A model generated the notes under the pieces. The model searched no databases. It saw nothing but the letters and a program-made list of their open reading frames with translations, and was not told the origin of the DNA. Of a stretch of 64,000 nucleotides of DNA, positions 17,151 to 25,323 are shown in pieces (the stretch's first letter is position 1; every line of letters starts with the position of its first letter). The DNA comes from SZUA-430 sp034440355 (GTDB taxonomy: Bacteria; Pseudomonadota; Alphaproteobacteria; Micropepsales; Micropepsaceae). Both the position numbers and the translations under genes were made by a program. The stretch spans positions 1 to 64,000 of the forward strand of contig JAWXBY010000179.1 of assembly GCA_034440355.1 (NCBI GenBank). Direction: 5' to 3'.

Positions 17151-17795
17151 ATGAAGATCGAAACCAAGACGGCTTTGGCGACGGCGTGCCTGCTCGTGTT
17201 CATGGGTGCGACCTCGATCCTGTCTCTATCCGGTGGGGCGCCGAAGGCCGCCGTGCGCGCGCTGGAGCGCGTCGCGGTGCAGAGCGTGCGCGAGCCGATC
17301 GGGCGGCGTGAGCTGATCGTGCCGATCAAGGGCGTCAGCGTCGCCGGTCTCGTCGACACATGGGGTGCGCCGCGCGATGGCGGGCGGTATCATGAAGGCA
17401 TCGACATCATCGTTCCGGCGTGGACGCCCGTGCGGGCGGCGGCTTCGGGCACGATCGTCAAGCTGTTCTCGAGTTCGCGCGGCGGGGTCACCGTCTATCA
17501 GCGCGACGCGAGCGGACGGCTCATCCTCTATTACGCGCACCTGAACGGGTATGTTCCGGGCTTGCGCGAAGGGATGCGCGTCAAACAGGGACAAGACATT
17601 GCGTTCGTCGGGCAGACCGGCAACGCGACCGTGCCGCACCTGCACTTTGAAGTTCAGCGCGCAGGCGCTCCCGGGCAATGGTGGCGGGCCGAGGCGGTCA
17701 ATCCGTATCTCGCGCTGCGCGACGGCCGGGTCGGAGATCCGGTGCAGGCGCAGCCGGCGCAAGCGTCACTCGGCGGGCGGGGTCACGGGCGCTAG
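17151..17795 (+). CDS. M23 family metallopeptidase (LytM domain)
   Basis: This protein of 214 residues has an N-terminal signal or anchor (about residues 8-29, LATACLLVFMGATSILSLSGG), so it acts in the periplasm. The peptidase domain shows the zinc motif HEGID (His81, Asp85), YAHLNGY near 129-135 and the HxH motif VPHLHFEV (His163, His165). All ligands are therefore present and it should be an active peptidoglycan endopeptidase, unlike the degenerate EnvC/NlpD activators. There is no coiled coil or LysM domain. Its end overlaps by 30 bases the end of the convergent DUF1523-like gene. Confidence 0.93.
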   Translation: MKIETKTALATACLLVFMGATSILSLSGGAPKAAVRALERVAVQSVREPIGRRELIVPIKGVSVAGLVDTWGAPRDGGRYHEGIDIIVPAWTPVRAAASGTIVKLFSSSRGGVTVYQRDASGRLILYYAHLNGYVPGLREGMRVKQGQDIAFVGQTGNATVPHLHFEVQRAGAPGQWWRAEAVNPYLALRDGRVGDPVQAQPAQASLGGRGHGR

Positions 17796-18587
17796 GCCTG
17801 GCGTCTCGGCGCAGTTCGCTTGGATCACGACCGGCTCGACCAGCAGCGTGCGGCCGAAGAAGGGTACGAAGCGCGGGACGCGGACATACCAGCCGTAGGT
17901 GCGTAGGTCGCAACGGCCGACAAGCGGGATCTGCGCGAACATCAGGTCGGGCGTCCAGTTCCAATAGACCCAGCTGTCGGTGATGTTGAAGGCCATGTTT
18001 TCGCGCTGGCCTTGGGCGTCGGTGTGGTCGCCGAAAACCAGGTAGCGGTCGCGGTCGATGATTTGCTTGAAGGTGACTTGCACGTGATGGAAATCGCGCT
18101 GCGTTCCCAGCACGTAGTAGATTTTGAAGAGCGGCCACGCCACAGCCAGGATCACGGCGGCGATCAGCAGGCGGCCCGTCAGCGAGAGACGGCGGCGACC
18201 GTCCTTGCCGGTGCGGTGCGATATGGCGACGATGAAGGGCCAGATCGCGCCCATCCAAAGGCGCTCCAGTGCACCGAATCCCATGCCGAAGAAGTGTGCG
18301 GTGCGCGGCAGTCGGCGGGTGAAGAAGCCGGTGATGGCCGACACCGGGCCGCCGAAGTTGCGCTGCATAAAGGCTCGGAAGCGTTGCCAGAGGCGGCCGT
18401 ACCAGCCGAGTTGTTCTTGGGCTTCTTTGCGGCGCCGTTTCTCTTCGTCTTCGCGTAGGCGGCGGGCGGCGCGGGCGGCGGCCTCGGCGCGGTCGTCGGC
18501 GTTCGTGGAGATATCACGCAGTGAGTCGTCGGGGTTCAGGATTTCCCGTTTCGGCGGCTCTTCGCCTGACGGTTTGTCGCCGCCCAT
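17766..18587 (-). CDS. DUF1523-like inner-membrane protein
   Basis: This 273-residue protein opens with a charged cytoplasmic region of about 60 residues, including a highly basic coiled stretch (AARRLREDEEKRRRKEAQEQ). Amphipathic segments follow, then one clear membrane helix (LLIAAVILAVAWPLFKIYYVL, about 150-170). The C-terminal 100 residues (DRYLVFGDHTDAQGQRENMA..., CDLRTYGWYVRVPRFVPFF) resemble DUF1523, a small family of membrane-anchored periplasmic domains of unknown role. The match is by eye. It is the last gene of a three-gene operon, starting four bases after the AAA+ gene stops, so its translation is probably coupled to that gene. Confidence 0.72.
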   Translation of the reverse strand: MGGDKPSGEEPPKREILNPDDSLRDISTNADDRAEAAARAARRLREDEEKRRRKEAQEQLGWYGRLWQRFRAFMQRNFGGPVSAITGFFTRRLPRTAHFFGMGFGALERLWMGAIWPFIVAISHRTGKDGRRRLSLTGRLLIAAVILAVAWPLFKIYYVLGTQRDFHHVQVTFKQIIDRDRYLVFGDHTDAQGQRENMAFNITDSWVYWNWTPDLMFAQIPLVGRCDLRTYGWYVRVPRFVPFFGRTLLVEPVVIQANCAETPGLAPVTPPAE

Positions 18588-18591
18588 GCGT

Positions 18592-20853
18592 TCAGCGCGC
18601 GCCGTTCAAGTCGAGAGAGTCGAGCTTCATCGTCTTGGTCGTTGATGCCGCGGTCGATCCGGCTTGACGGAACGATGCCGCGAATTCGTCGGTCGCGCGG
18701 TCGAAGGTGACGATGATGCTGCCGCCTTGTGTGGTTTTCGCCGCGGGCGTTTTTACGCGGCGCAGTTCTTCTTCCAGAACCAGTTCGCTGACCAGCTTCT
18801 TAATAAATTTGGAGAAGAGATTGTTGACTGGTCTCGCGCCGTAGCGTGGGTTCATGACGCGATCAACGGCGTGGCGCAGGTGGTCGTCGGCTATTTCGAC
18901 CGTGACGCCCTTTCCGTCGAGCATCTTGTTCACGCCGGCGAGGTTCTTCTTGCCGATTTTGAACAACAGATCCGCGTCCAGACGCTTGAAGAACTGAATG
19001 TCGGTGAAGCGGCCTAAGAGTTCGGGTTTGAAGAAGGCCTTCACGTCGGTGTGGGCCTTTGCCACCGCCTCGTCGTAGCTGAGCGTTTCATCGACGAAGT
19101 GGCGCGAGCCGACGTTTGATGTCGCGATCAGCGTGCATTGGCTGAAGTCGATCAGGCGGCCTTTGCCGTCCGTCAGGCGGCCGGCGCTTAAGATCTGCAG
19201 CAGGATGTTGAAGACGTCGGGGTGGGCTTTTTCGATTTCGTCGAAGAGGACGATCGAGTTCGGCTTCTTGCGCACTTCGTTGGCCAGGACGCCGCCTTCG
19301 TCGTAGCCGGCATAGCCGGGAGGGGCGCCCATGATCTTCGAGACCGTGTGCTTTTCGCCGTATTCGGACATGTCGAGGCGGATCGGTTCGGCGTCGGCCT
19401 TGCCGTCGGTGTAGGCGGCGAGGGCACGGGCGAGTTCGGTTTTGCCGACGCCCGAGGGGCCGATGAAGAAGTAGGCGCCGGCCGGTGAGCTCGGATCTTT
19501 GAGGCCGGCGGCGGCGTTCTTCACGGCGGCTGCGATCGAAGCGATCGCGCGATCTTGGCCGTAGATGCGTTCCTTCAGCGCTTCTTCCAGTTTGATGACG
19601 CGTTCGAGTTCGCTTTCGCCCAAGGTCGCGACGGGGATGCCGGTGCGCTTCGAGAAGGTGCGGCGGATGTGTTCGGCGGTGAGCTTGTGGTCCTTCGGCA
19701 TACCGACGTTGAGTTCGGCGAGCTTCTGGTTGATGCCCGAAAGCGCCGCGCGATACTTGTCGAGCAGGGCGTCGTTCTGGCGGATGATCTCGCTGGACCG
19801 GCCGGCGCGCTTGGCCGCTTCGTTGTCGGCCTCGAGTTTTTGCAGTTCGCCCGAATAGGTGCGCTTTTGTTCGAGCAGCGCCTTTACGCCGTCTGTCTTT
19901 TTCAGCCAGTCTTTGGACAGCTCTCGTTCTTGCGCCTCGAGTTTCGTCACCTCGGCGCGCAGCTTGGCGGTCGCGATGTCCGCTTGATCGATGCCGGAGC
20001 GTTCGACGGCGGCGATGCGGTTGCGCAGGTTGATGAGCTGATCCTCGATGCGGTCGAGGTCGGCCGGCTTGCTCATGATGTCGGCGCGGAATTCGGAGGC
20101 GGCGAGGTCGAGCAGGCGCAGCGGTACGCGCGGCAGGCTTTGGTCGTCGAAGGCGCCGCGGAATTTGGTCGTCAGCTGAGCCACGGTTTGCAGCGCGTCG
20201 TCGGTGACGACGATGCCGTGCATGTCTTCATACACGCCACGCACGCCGCGCAGGATGCTCAAGACCTGATCGGCGTCGGGCTCCTTCAGGTCGATCGCAG
20301 TGAAGAATTCACGGAAGCCCGAATGCTGTTCGACGATCTTGGCCTTTTGGCTGTCGTTCGTTGCGATGATGCATTGCGTGCGGCGACGATGAAGCACCGA
20401 CATCAGGCTGCTCAACACGCCGTGCGCGCCCTTGGCCTGAAGGCCGTTCAGGAAGTTTGCGAAATTGTCGATGACGAGGACGCTGTATTGCGCATCTTCG
20501 AGGTAGTCGACGATGCGCAGGAAGTCCTTGTTGATCTGCGCCGGATCGTCGCCGGCGAGGAGGCCTTCGGCATCCAAGCGAAAGAAGCGGCGCTTGATGA
20601 TGTCCTGCGAGATGTCCGCCTTGCGGCGGCGTTCTTCGATGCCGTTGATGAGTGCGGTTTTGCCGACGCCGGTCGGGCCCGTCAGCATGACGTTGCGGCT
20701 GTCGCGCAGCGTCAGGACTTCGCAGACTTGCCGGATCTCGGCGTCGCGGCCGATCAGCGAGAAGTCCGCGTCGAAATCCTGGTCGAGTTCGAACAGGTGG
20801 GGCAGTACCCCACCGGTCGCGCTTTCGGCCGGTTTGTCGGCAACCGCGTGCAT
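18592..20853 (-). CDS. ClpB-like double AAA+ ATPase with degenerate first domain, no Clp-N
   Basis: This protein of 753 residues resembles ClpB but lacks the N-terminal Clp_N repeat. ATPase domain 1 has Walker A GPTGVGKT (59-66), but its Walker B is VLVIDN (125-130), so the catalytic Glu is Asn, and the usual KYRG pore loop is replaced by LLAGDDPAQIN. A coiled middle region covers about 265-385. Domain 2 is intact: Walker A GPSGVGKT (465-472), pore loop GYAG (513-516), Walker B LFDE (536-539), sensor-1 Asn580 and sensor-2 GAR. Such machines unfold or remodel proteins. It starts one base after the upstream gene's stop and is followed four bases later by the DUF1523-like gene. Domain 1 probably binds nucleotide without hydrolysing it. 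Confidence 0.9.
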   Translation of the reverse strand: MHAVADKPAESATGGVLPHLFELDQDFDADFSLIGRDAEIRQVCEVLTLRDSRNVMLTGPTGVGKTALINGIEERRRKADISQDIIKRRFFRLDAEGLLAGDDPAQINKDFLRIVDYLEDAQYSVLVIDNFANFLNGLQAKGAHGVLSSLMSVLHRRRTQCIIATNDSQKAKIVEQHSGFREFFTAIDLKEPDADQVLSILRGVRGVYEDMHGIVVTDDALQTVAQLTTKFRGAFDDQSLPRVPLRLLDLAASEFRADIMSKPADLDRIEDQLINLRNRIAAVERSGIDQADIATAKLRAEVTKLEAQERELSKDWLKKTDGVKALLEQKRTYSGELQKLEADNEAAKRAGRSSEIIRQNDALLDKYRAALSGINQKLAELNVGMPKDHKLTAEHIRRTFSKRTGIPVATLGESELERVIKLEEALKERIYGQDRAIASIAAAVKNAAAGLKDPSSPAGAYFFIGPSGVGKTELARALAAYTDGKADAEPIRLDMSEYGEKHTVSKIMGAPPGYAGYDEGGVLANEVRKKPNSIVLFDEIEKAHPDVFNILLQILSAGRLTDGKGRLIDFSQCTLIATSNVGSRHFVDETLSYDEAVAKAHTDVKAFFKPELLGRFTDIQFFKRLDADLLFKIGKKNLAGVNKMLDGKGVTVEIADDHLRHAVDRVMNPRYGARPVNNLFSKFIKKLVSELVLEEELRRVKTPAAKTTQGGSIIVTFDRATDEFAASFRQAGSTAASTTKTMKLDSLDLNGAR

Positions 20854-20854
20854 C

Positions 20855-22648
20855 TTAGTTTTCGAACAGGGCGTCGATGCCCTTCTTCGGCGCTGACGAG
20901 GCCGGGCGTCCCTCCTTGACCGGGGCCGCCGCCGGCGCGTCCTTCTGTGCGTCGAGTTCGGCGCGTGTGCTTTCAAGGGTGATCTTGTTCAGCTCTTCGG
21001 ACGAACGTTTCACCTCGTCGGCGAGCGTCTTGGTTTGCTTCAGGACGTCGATCAGCGTCGCTGTCGTCTCGCTGACGGCTTCGCTCAAATCTTCGATGTC
21101 CGAGATCTGGCCTTCGAGGGCGCCGCGGCGTTTCTTCAGGAGGTTGGGGGTCGCGCGGATTTCGTCGGTGAGCACCAGGCTGGCTTCCGCGGACATGTGA
21201 TCGAGCGCGTCCTCGATGAGGCCCGCCTTTTCGGTCAGCACCGTGTTTACGATCGCGTTCAGGAGCGTGACGACGCGGGTCGAAGTGGTCGCGATGGTCG
21301 CGAACGGATACTCATGGCGTAGTTGATGGCCGACGAATTCTTGCGCTCAAGGTCGGTGATGACCGCGCCTTGCTGGCTCATTTCGCCGACCGAGCGGGTG
21401 AGGTTGATGTCGAGATCGCCGAGCCGAGCCAAGAACCGGTTCATGTTCTGGATGCGGTTGCGCCTTCGTGCGTTCGATATCGGCGGTGATGTCCTGCTCG
21501 GTCGCCGCGGCGTCCGGGTCGCCGAATTTCTCGATCAGGCCGCCGACCGTTTCCTTGTTGTGCGCCGTCGCCATCTCCAGCGCCTTGTGAATCACGGCGA
21601 GCAGCACGCTGACCTGATTGTTCGCGTAGTTCAGCTTCAGAATATTGTCGCGAACCTTGGAGAAGGCTTCGATCGACTGGCCGATGCGTTCTTCGGCGTC
21701 CTTGATGAAGGCGACGCCGCTTTCGGCGGCCGACTTCATGTTCTTGCCGAAGAGTTCGCCGCCGATGTCGAGGACCTTCAGGATCTCAGGGTTCTGGCGT
21801 TCCATGTCCAGAATCTTCGCGTCGATGGGCGTCGTCGTGCCGGGCACGAACAGCGGCGCCGCCTTCAGGTCGGCGATTTTGGCGGTGTATTCAGTGCCGA
21901 GCTTATCGACTTCGGCGATTTTCGCTTTCGTCTCGTTAAGCAGGCGGGCGCGGAAAATGCGGCCGAAGAAGGTGTCGTTTTCCTTCAGCGTTCTATCCAG
22001 TATCGCCCGGTCGGTGCCGGCGTTATGCATCTTGAGATGGAAGCTGGCGATGTCTTGCTCGCGGATGCGGCGCGCTTCTTTCAACAGCTTCTGCTGCTGG
22101 AAGGCGTCGTTGATTTGTTCGATCACCGACTTCTTGCCGGGGCCTTCGGTCGAGCGGAATTTTTTGAGGAGGCCCAGCACCTCGTCCAGGGGGCCGAGCG
22201 AGCCTTTGAACGTGTTCAGCTGTTCGAAGACGCTGTCCATGTTTTGCTTGAACGTCGCGTAGGCCTGGTCGCCAACCGTCGTGATCTGGCCGAGCGCCAT
22301 GTTGCGGCGTTGCAGCTGAACGTATTCGAAGAACTCGCTGAGGATTTCGATCTTCTTGTCGTTGTCGGTGTCGGCCGGATCGAATTCCAGGAGCTTGGCG
22401 ATCTGGCGGACCTTGTCTTCGTGGCTGAGGGTGCGGTCTTCGAACACCTTGAAGATCGGGTTTTCCTGTTCGACGCGCGCGGCCAGGCGCTGCTTGTCTT
22501 CCTCGGTCGCCGGGAGGGTCTGCGTGTCGCCCGCCTGATCGACGCGGCGTGTGCGCCGGGCGGCTCTGCGTTCTTCAAGTGAAAGCGAGGCTTCGGGAAC
22601 AGGCGTCGACATTTCTCGTGGGCCCTTCGATTGCGAGACGTCATTCAC
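20855..22648 (-). pseudogene. Large helical coiled-coil protein, split by two compensating frameshifts
   Basis: The gene reads MNDVSQ... from 22648 in frame to about 21460. It then continues in the next frame (RNRIQNMNRFLARLGDLDIN...) to about 21305 and returns to the first frame (FATIATTSTRVV...) up to the stop at 20855. One extra base near 21460 and one missing base near 21303 would restore a single protein of about 597 residues. It is almost wholly helical, without a signal peptide, with heptad stretches near 185-240 and 480-560 and a short Pro/Ala-rich tail. I do not recognise a family. It sits one base upstream of the ClpB-like gene and is probably its partner or substrate adaptor. The start could also be 22612. 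Sequencing error is as likely as true decay. Confidence 0.75.
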
Positions 22649-22756
22649 GCATATATGAACTCTAACCCGAATTTGCAGCGTTTACTGCAGGTCAAGTCCA
22701 GTGATTTTCGCGTCGAGCCGTTCGTTTCTTGGTTGTCTTGGGCTTGGCGTCTCGCG

Positions 22757-23305
22757 TTAAGGATTGGCCGTCTCAGTTCCTGCAGCGTTCTTGTCGGCGT
22801 CGGCGAAGGCGGCGCGCATGAATGTCAGGACGCGCCAGATATCGCGGCCCGTGAGGTCGTTCTTGAAGGGCGGCATGTCGGTTTTGAATTCGCCCCCGCC
22901 CTCGCTGATGCTCCAGTAGAAGAAATCGTCCTTGTAGAGCGGCTGGCCCAGGCTGCGGCCGAGGTCGGCGGGCTGCACGTCGAGCGTTGCGCCACCGTCA
23001 CCGTCGCCGACGCCCATCATACCGTGGCATACGGCGCAGCGCAGGTCGTAGAGCCTGGCGCCCTCGACCACGTTGGCGATCGACGCCGCCTGAGGGTTTT
23101 TCTTGTCGCGATAGGGCTCGGGCGCGCCGGCGCGCATGTAGAGCTTGTGACGCTCAGGGTTTTGCACGGTCGGAGCGGTGGGCTTGGTGCGGTCGATTGT
23201 GCAGATGGCGGGGCCAAAGAACGTCGCGCAACCGATGCCGACGAAGGCCGCGATGGCGAGAGCGGCGACGATGAGGCCGCTCAGAGCTGATTTCCACATG
23301 CCCAT
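22757..23305 (-). CDS. Membrane-anchored monohaem cytochrome c
   Basis: This protein of 182 residues starts with a hydrophobic anchor or signal (SALSGLIVAALAIAAFVGIGCATFF). It has one haem-binding motif, LRCAVCHGMMG near residue 92, and a downstream Met ligand in TDMPPFKNDLTGRDIWRVLTFMR, the usual class I cytochrome c order. It should carry electrons on the periplasmic side of the inner membrane. It is transcribed away from the second cytochrome gene at 23419, with about 113 bases between starts, so the two may be co-regulated from a shared region. The partner oxidase or reductase is not in the window. Confidence 0.9.
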   Translation of the reverse strand: MGMWKSALSGLIVAALAIAAFVGIGCATFFGPAICTIDRTKPTAPTVQNPERHKLYMRAGAPEPYRDKKNPQAASIANVVEGARLYDLRCAVCHGMMGVGDGDGGATLDVQPADLGRSLGQPLYKDDFFYWSISEGGGEFKTDMPPFKNDLTGRDIWRVLTFMRAAFADADKNAAGTETANP

Positions 23306-23418
23306 TGCCCTTTGGTTTCGGGGTTCTGATAGTCTGCCGTTAGGTCCCGTGCTTTGCGCCAGGTCAAGAAACTTGGGCGCGGAGAGCGTCTTTGCGGCAT
23401 CAACAGGGATTCGAGACG

Positions 23419-24060
23419 ATGAACATTAGAGTTGTTGCGGCCGTCTTGGCACTGTCGCTGAGCGGGTGCGTTGACGAGACGACGCCCCTGGCCAGGGACC
23501 CAAGTGCGGATGCGGCGGCGCAGGCTGCGTTGGTCGAGGACGGGCTTGCCGTCGCGGAAGCGAACTGTGCGTCGTGTCATGCCATCGGTGCGACAGGCGA
23601 GAGCGCGAACCGAAAGGCGCCGATCTTCCGGGCGCTGCTGGCGCGGTATTCGGCGGAGACATTGGAGACGGAATTGGCCGAGGGCATGCGCGTGGCCCAC
23701 GCGCCGATGCCGCAGTTTAAGTTCAAGCCCGAAGGCGCTGCGGCCTTGGTCGCGTATCTGCGTGCGGTGCAGACGCGCGATCCGGGACAGGCCCTGGTCG
23801 AGCAGCGGTGTGCGCAATGCCACGCTGTGGGCCGCGAGGGCACGAGCCCGTATCCGGGCGCCCAGCCGTTCCGCAATCTGGGGCGGCGGTGGTGGCGCGG
23901 GCAACTGCGCGATGCCTTGCGCACCGGCATCATCGCAGAGCACGACCGTGCCGACGTCCGCCTTCCTCTGATGAAGCTCAGCGACGCGGAGATCGATGTG
24001 TTTCTCGCTTATCTGAAGACGATCGCGACGCCTGCAAATCCGGCACCGAAGGCGCCATAA
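23419..24060 (+). CDS. Dihaem cytochrome c lipoprotein
   Basis: This 213-residue protein starts with a lipoprotein signal: MNIRVVAAVLALSLSGC, with LSGC as lipobox. It has two haem motifs, CASCHAIG near residue 52 and CAQCHAVG near residue 131, each followed by a plausible Met ligand (APMPQFKF and LPLMKLSD). It looks like two fused class I domains, as in periplasmic electron-transfer shuttles. The ATG at 23419 is preferred to the start at 23392 because the lipobox then lies at the right distance. It diverges from the monohaem cytochrome gene and converges with the next lipoprotein gene, with a gap of seven bases. Confidence 0.9.
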   Translation: MNIRVVAAVLALSLSGCVDETTPLARDPSADAAAQAALVEDGLAVAEANCASCHAIGATGESANRKAPIFRALLARYSAETLETELAEGMRVAHAPMPQFKFKPEGAAALVAYLRAVQTRDPGQALVEQRCAQCHAVGREGTSPYPGAQPFRNLGRRWWRGQLRDALRTGIIAEHDRADVRLPLMKLSDAEIDVFLAYLKTIATPANPAPKAP

Positions 24061-24067
24061 GTGAGGA

Positions 24068-24454
24068 CTAAGGGTAGGCGGTGTATTTTACATCGCAGGT
24101 GTAGGTGAACTCCCACTGCGGGTCGTAGATGAGGCTGCCGCCGGTGACATCGCACTTGCGGCCTTGGCGCTCCAGATAGGCGGCGACGGCAGCTTCGATC
24201 GTTTCGCGCGCTGTGGTGTTGTTATAGCGGTCGAAGGTGACGTTGCGGATGACCGTGTCGCTGACGGCGGTCGCGAGGCTTGGCGTGACGATAAGTTTGC
24301 CGGCGCTGGGTTTGTCGAAGATGCGGTAGCTTTGGTTCTCGTGCGCGAAGGTCGTGAGCGGTATGTAGCGGTATTCGTCGTTGACGTAGCTTGGGTAGGC
24401 GCAGGCCTGAAGCGCGGCGGCGAGCATTGTTGTCGCGATGATGGGGCGAAGCAT
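24068..24454 (-). CDS. Small lipoprotein of unknown function
   Basis: This protein of 128 residues has a lipoprotein signal, MLRPIIATTMLAAALQAC, cleaved before the Cys of LQAC. The body has no recognised domain. It contains repeated Tyr and a Cys pair (RKCDVTGG, FTYTCDVKY) that could form a disulfide in the periplasm. The ATG at 24454 has AGGAGG six bases upstream and is therefore preferred over the longer start at 24469. It lies 11 bases downstream of the outer-membrane barrel gene on the same strand, so they probably form an operon and the lipoprotein may accompany the barrel. Confidence 0.8.
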   Translation of the reverse strand: MLRPIIATTMLAAALQACAYPSYVNDEYRYIPLTTFAHENQSYRIFDKPSAGKLIVTPSLATAVSDTVIRNVTFDRYNNTTARETIEAAVAAYLERQGRKCDVTGGSLIYDPQWEFTYTCDVKYTAYP

Positions 24455-24465
24455 TGCGAGCCTCC

Positions 24466-25107
24466 TCACGGGGCAAATGTGTAGCGCACGCCCAAGGTCA
24501 GCGTGTGCTTGGTGAAATCGTCGAAGCGGATAACAAAGCCCGGGTCGCTTCGTTCCTCGAACTCGGGGTCGAGGACGTGGAGATAGCGATAGGCGAGCGT
24601 GAGTTCGGTGCTGTCGCTGACCGCGACGTTGATGCCGGCGATGCCCTGGTAGGCGAAGTTCAGGTCGGTGTCGTCGAGGCCCGCGATTTCCAGCATCGCG
24701 TAGTCTAGGCCCACGCCGCCGCCGAGCGAAACGCCGACACCGCCGCCGAGCGGGAGTTCGTAGGTCATGTTGTACATCGCCGTCAGTTCATCGAGGCTGC
24801 CCGTCGATGGTAGCGCCGGGGTGGTGAACTGATCCTTATCGTTGCTGCGCCAGGCGAGTTCCCCTTCGATGCGCCAGCCCTGTAATGCGTAGCCCAGCGT
24901 CGCGACGACGGCCCAGCCGTCATCGAAGCGGCCAACGGGACTGTAGGCGAAGGTTGTGAGACCGCCGGCGGTCGAGCCGAAGTCGGCGTCGGTGTCGGTG
25001 ATCGAACTCGCGCCGGCTTCCAGGCCGATGTACCAGCCCTTGGCTTGCGCTGCGCCGGTGAGGGTCAGGGCGCAAACGGCTCCGAGCAGGGTCACCTTGA
25101 GCGGCAT
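24466..25107 (-). CDS. Outer-membrane beta-barrel protein (OmpA-like barrel, no C-terminal domain)
   Basis: This 213-residue protein starts with a signal peptide (MPLKVTLLGAVCALTLTGAAQA). It is a predicted eight-stranded barrel with alternating hydrophobic strands, opening GWYIGLEAGASS and closing with KHTLTLGVRYTFAP, ending in an aromatic-x-x pattern typical of outer-membrane strands. It is clearly paralogous to the barrel half of the OmpA protein at 39709-40773: both share LLGAV signal wording, GWYxxLEAG, an xxSLGGGxG strand and DDxTKH in the last strand. It lacks the peptidoglycan-binding OmpA-C domain. The long in-frame extension to 25833 is antisense noise. A single operon with the following lipoprotein is likely. 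Confidence 0.87.
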   Translation of the reverse strand: MPLKVTLLGAVCALTLTGAAQAKGWYIGLEAGASSITDTDADFGSTAGGLTTFAYSPVGRFDDGWAVVATLGYALQGWRIEGELAWRSNDKDQFTTPALPSTGSLDELTAMYNMTYELPLGGGVGVSLGGGVGLDYAMLEIAGLDDTDLNFAYQGIAGINVAVSDSTELTLAYRYLHVLDPEFEERSDPGFVIRFDDFTKHTLTLGVRYTFAP

Positions 25108-25323
25108 GGGTCGTCCTTTCGGCAGGGTGATTCGCCGTTTGGAATTGTCGTCCGAGCGGGTGCGCAATTCTGCAACACGCGGGCGCAAAGCTCCGGTTCC
25201 CGCGGTGTTTGCTGGGGACGAGGCGGTTGCCGTTTGCGCCATTGTCGCGCGGCGGCGGCTGCGTCTAGGTTGGCCGCTGACTCGGCGCTTTGGGATCGCG
25301 CCGTGCTGGTATGGGATCGGATC

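Noticed and set aside
19555..20919. Forward 454-codon frame over the ClpB-like gene
   Set aside because: It is antisense to clear AAA+ motifs and has no start site or domain; a GC-composition shadow.
20855..21241. Separate 128-residue gene next to the ClpB-like gene
   Set aside because: It continues the upstream helical protein after a frame return, so it is a fragment rather than its own gene.
20855..22648. TelA (toxic-anion resistance) identity for the helical protein
   Set aside because: The length and helical content fit, but the C-terminal TelA motifs (the conserved N...TI..T....EG..R pattern) are not present.
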